NCBI GenBank assembly: GCA_905214615.1
Contig: CAJMMX010000057.1
Location: 1 to 15,163 of the forward strand
DNA length: 15,163 nt
Reading direction: 5' to 3'
Source: an uncultured bacterium
GTDB lineage: Bacteria > Actinomycetota > Coriobacteriia > Coriobacteriales > Coriobacteriaceae
Positions within the stretch are counted from its first letter, which is position 1. Each line of letters starts with the position of its first letter. The translations under genes were made by a program, and so were the position numbers. Below are positions 14,113-15,163 of the stretch, in pieces. The notes below the pieces were generated by a model. It did no database searches and was not told where the DNA came from. It was given only the letters and a program-made list of their open reading frames with translations.

Positions 14113-15126
14113 ATGAGTGAATCGACTGCGGTGGAGGCGCCGGCGGCAAAGGAGCCGTTCTTTAAGATGTCCTCCATCCCGGGTGCCAATATTTTGGTGC
14201 CGCTTTTGTTGGGCTGCCTGCTCAACACGCTGTTCCCCGACCTGTTCAAAACGCTCGGCAGCTTTACGCTCGGCATGACCCAGCAGGGCGCAGGCCCGCT
14301 TGTTGGCGCTTTTTTGCTCATCGTCGGTACGACGATTTCGTTTAAGAGCGCTCCTGCCGCCGCTGCCCGCGGCGCCATCATCATCGCCGTCAAGCAGATC
14401 GTGGTCGTTGCCGTGTCGCTGCTCATCCTTTATGTGTTCAACGACAACCTGTTTGGTATCTCGGCCATGGTGATGCTGGCCGCTTGCACGGGTGCGAACA
14501 ACGCTATGTACGCTGGACTGATGGGCACCATGGGCAATGAGGCCGAACGTGGTGCCGTCGCAATCACCACGCTGGTTGTCGGCCCTCCGGTCACGATGAT
14601 CGTGCTCGGCGCTGCCGGTCAGGCTCCGATCGGCTGGTCGCTCGTGGGCGCCATCCTGCCGATCGTCGTCGGCATTATCCTGGGTAACCTCTTCCCCAGC
14701 TTTAAGAAGATGATGGCACCGGCACTTTCCGCCATCATCGTGCTCGTCTTCTTTGCCATGGGATCGACCATGACCTTTGGCCAGCTTATCAACGGTGGTC
14801 TTCCCGGCATCCTGCTCGGCGTGATCTGCTCGGTGGTCTTTGCAATTCCCGTCATCGCGGTCGATAAGCTCACGGGCGGTACGGGTGTCGCAGGTGCGGC
14901 CATTTCGAGCTGCGCCGGAGCCAATGTGGCCACGCCTGCTGCCATGGCAAGCGTCAACGAGGCCATGTACGGCGGCGCGGTGCTCGCGACGGCTACGGCG
15001 CAGGTCGCAGCATGTGCTATCGTGACGGCCATTTTGACCCCGCTGGTCACCAGCTGGTGCTACAAGCATTTTGAGGGCCAGGGCCACAGCAAGGCAACGA
15101 CCGACAAGGCCGCCGCAGCCGCCTAA
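14113..15126 (+). CDS. kdgT: 2-keto-3-deoxygluconate permease, KdgT family
   Basis: This is an inner-membrane proton-coupled transporter of the KDG transporter family, 337 residues against about 327 in E. coli KdgT. About ten hydrophobic segments are visible. Family landmarks are IPGANILVPLLLGCLLNTLFP near residue 22 (start of the first helix), GPPVTMIVLGAAG in the middle, VDKLTGGTG near 252 and SSCAGANVATPAA near 267. The usual role is import of 2-keto-3-deoxygluconate or a similar sugar acid from pectin or uronate breakdown. The ATG at 14113 has a strong SD, AAGGAG at 14101-14106. It lies 108 bases after the SDR, behind a structured leader, and probably shares its transcript. The C-terminal tail is Lys/Ala-rich and probably cytoplasmic. 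The exact substrate is inferred from the family. Confidence 0.92.
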   Translation: MSESTAVEAPAAKEPFFKMSSIPGANILVPLLLGCLLNTLFPDLFKTLGSFTLGMTQQGAGPLVGAFLLIVGTTISFKSAPAAAARGAIIIAVKQIVVVAVSLLILYVFNDNLFGISAMVMLAACTGANNAMYAGLMGTMGNEAERGAVAITTLVVGPPVTMIVLGAAGQAPIGWSLVGAILPIVVGIILGNLFPSFKKMMAPALSAIIVLVFFAMGSTMTFGQLINGGLPGILLGVICSVVFAIPVIAVDKLTGGTGVAGAAISSCAGANVATPAAMASVNEAMYGGAVLATATAQVAACAIVTAILTPLVTSWCYKHFEGQGHSKATTDKAAAAA

Positions 15127-15163
15127 TGCCAAGCGGCAATCAAAGCTAAATAACTAGCCATGC

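Noticed and set aside
15127..15163. A small TGCC-AAGC-GGCA hairpin after kdgT.
   Set aside because: The stem has four pairs and no T-run before the window ends, so it does not support a terminator.
1..15163. CRISPR arrays, tRNA or rRNA genes, toxin-antitoxin pairs and phage genes.
   Set aside because: No regularly spaced repeats, no cloverleaf-like sequence with a CCA-type end and no phage-type open frames were seen on either strand.

Overview
The window looks like chromosomal DNA from a gut Coriobacteriia, most likely Collinsella or a close relative. This is an inference from the G+C-rich codon use, the gene content and protein resemblance; no 16S or other marker gene is present. All protein genes outside one insertion sequence have similar codon use, with CGC/CGT arginine and few TTA, CTA, TCA or ATA codons.

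Layout, left to right. (1) 23-1039, minus: a LacI-family regulator, divergent from (2) an ebgA-ebgC-ygjI-type operon on the plus strand (1416-6500). This operon encodes the large and small subunits of an evolved-beta-galactosidase-type enzyme and an APC-superfamily permease. The 376-base divergent gap holds three near-identical copies of a LacI-type operator with the core CAACCGGTTG. Two of them overlap a good sigma-70 type promoter. The gene order ebgA-ebgC-ygjI matches the distant Escherichia coli locus. (3) 6501-6711: a strong terminator and a short A/T-rich stretch without genes. (4) About 6712-8195: an IS256-family insertion sequence with an intact DDE transposase. Its codon style is unlike that of its neighbours. 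(5) 8229-12964, minus: a marR-abcA-abcB operon with translationally coupled, overlapping genes. It encodes a heterodimeric ABC exporter with one degenerate ATP site, and one subunit carries a very large extracellular insertion. The operon ends in a clean terminator at 8229-8263. (6) 12965-13254: a divergent regulatory gap with a MarR-type inverted repeat, a perfect 20-base palindrome and a pair of TGAA/TTCA inverted sites. (7) 13255-15126, plus: a short-chain dehydrogenase followed by a 2-keto-3-deoxygluconate permease (KdgT family), separated by a highly structured 108-base leader.

How the parts work together. The left operon should hydrolyse beta-galactosides under LacI-type control, but no sugar permease is visible in it; its only transporter is amino-acid-permease-like. 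The central operon is a self-regulated drug or toxic-compound exporter. The right pair suggests uptake and reduction or oxidation of a sugar acid such as 2-keto-3-deoxygluconate; the rest of that pathway may lie beyond 15163. The edges (1-22 and 15127-15163) contain no recognisable feature.

No wholly new defence or mobile system was found. The strongest leads are the conserved EbgAC-YgjI unit, the structured leaders upstream of ygjI and kdgT, and the large extracellular insert in the exporter.
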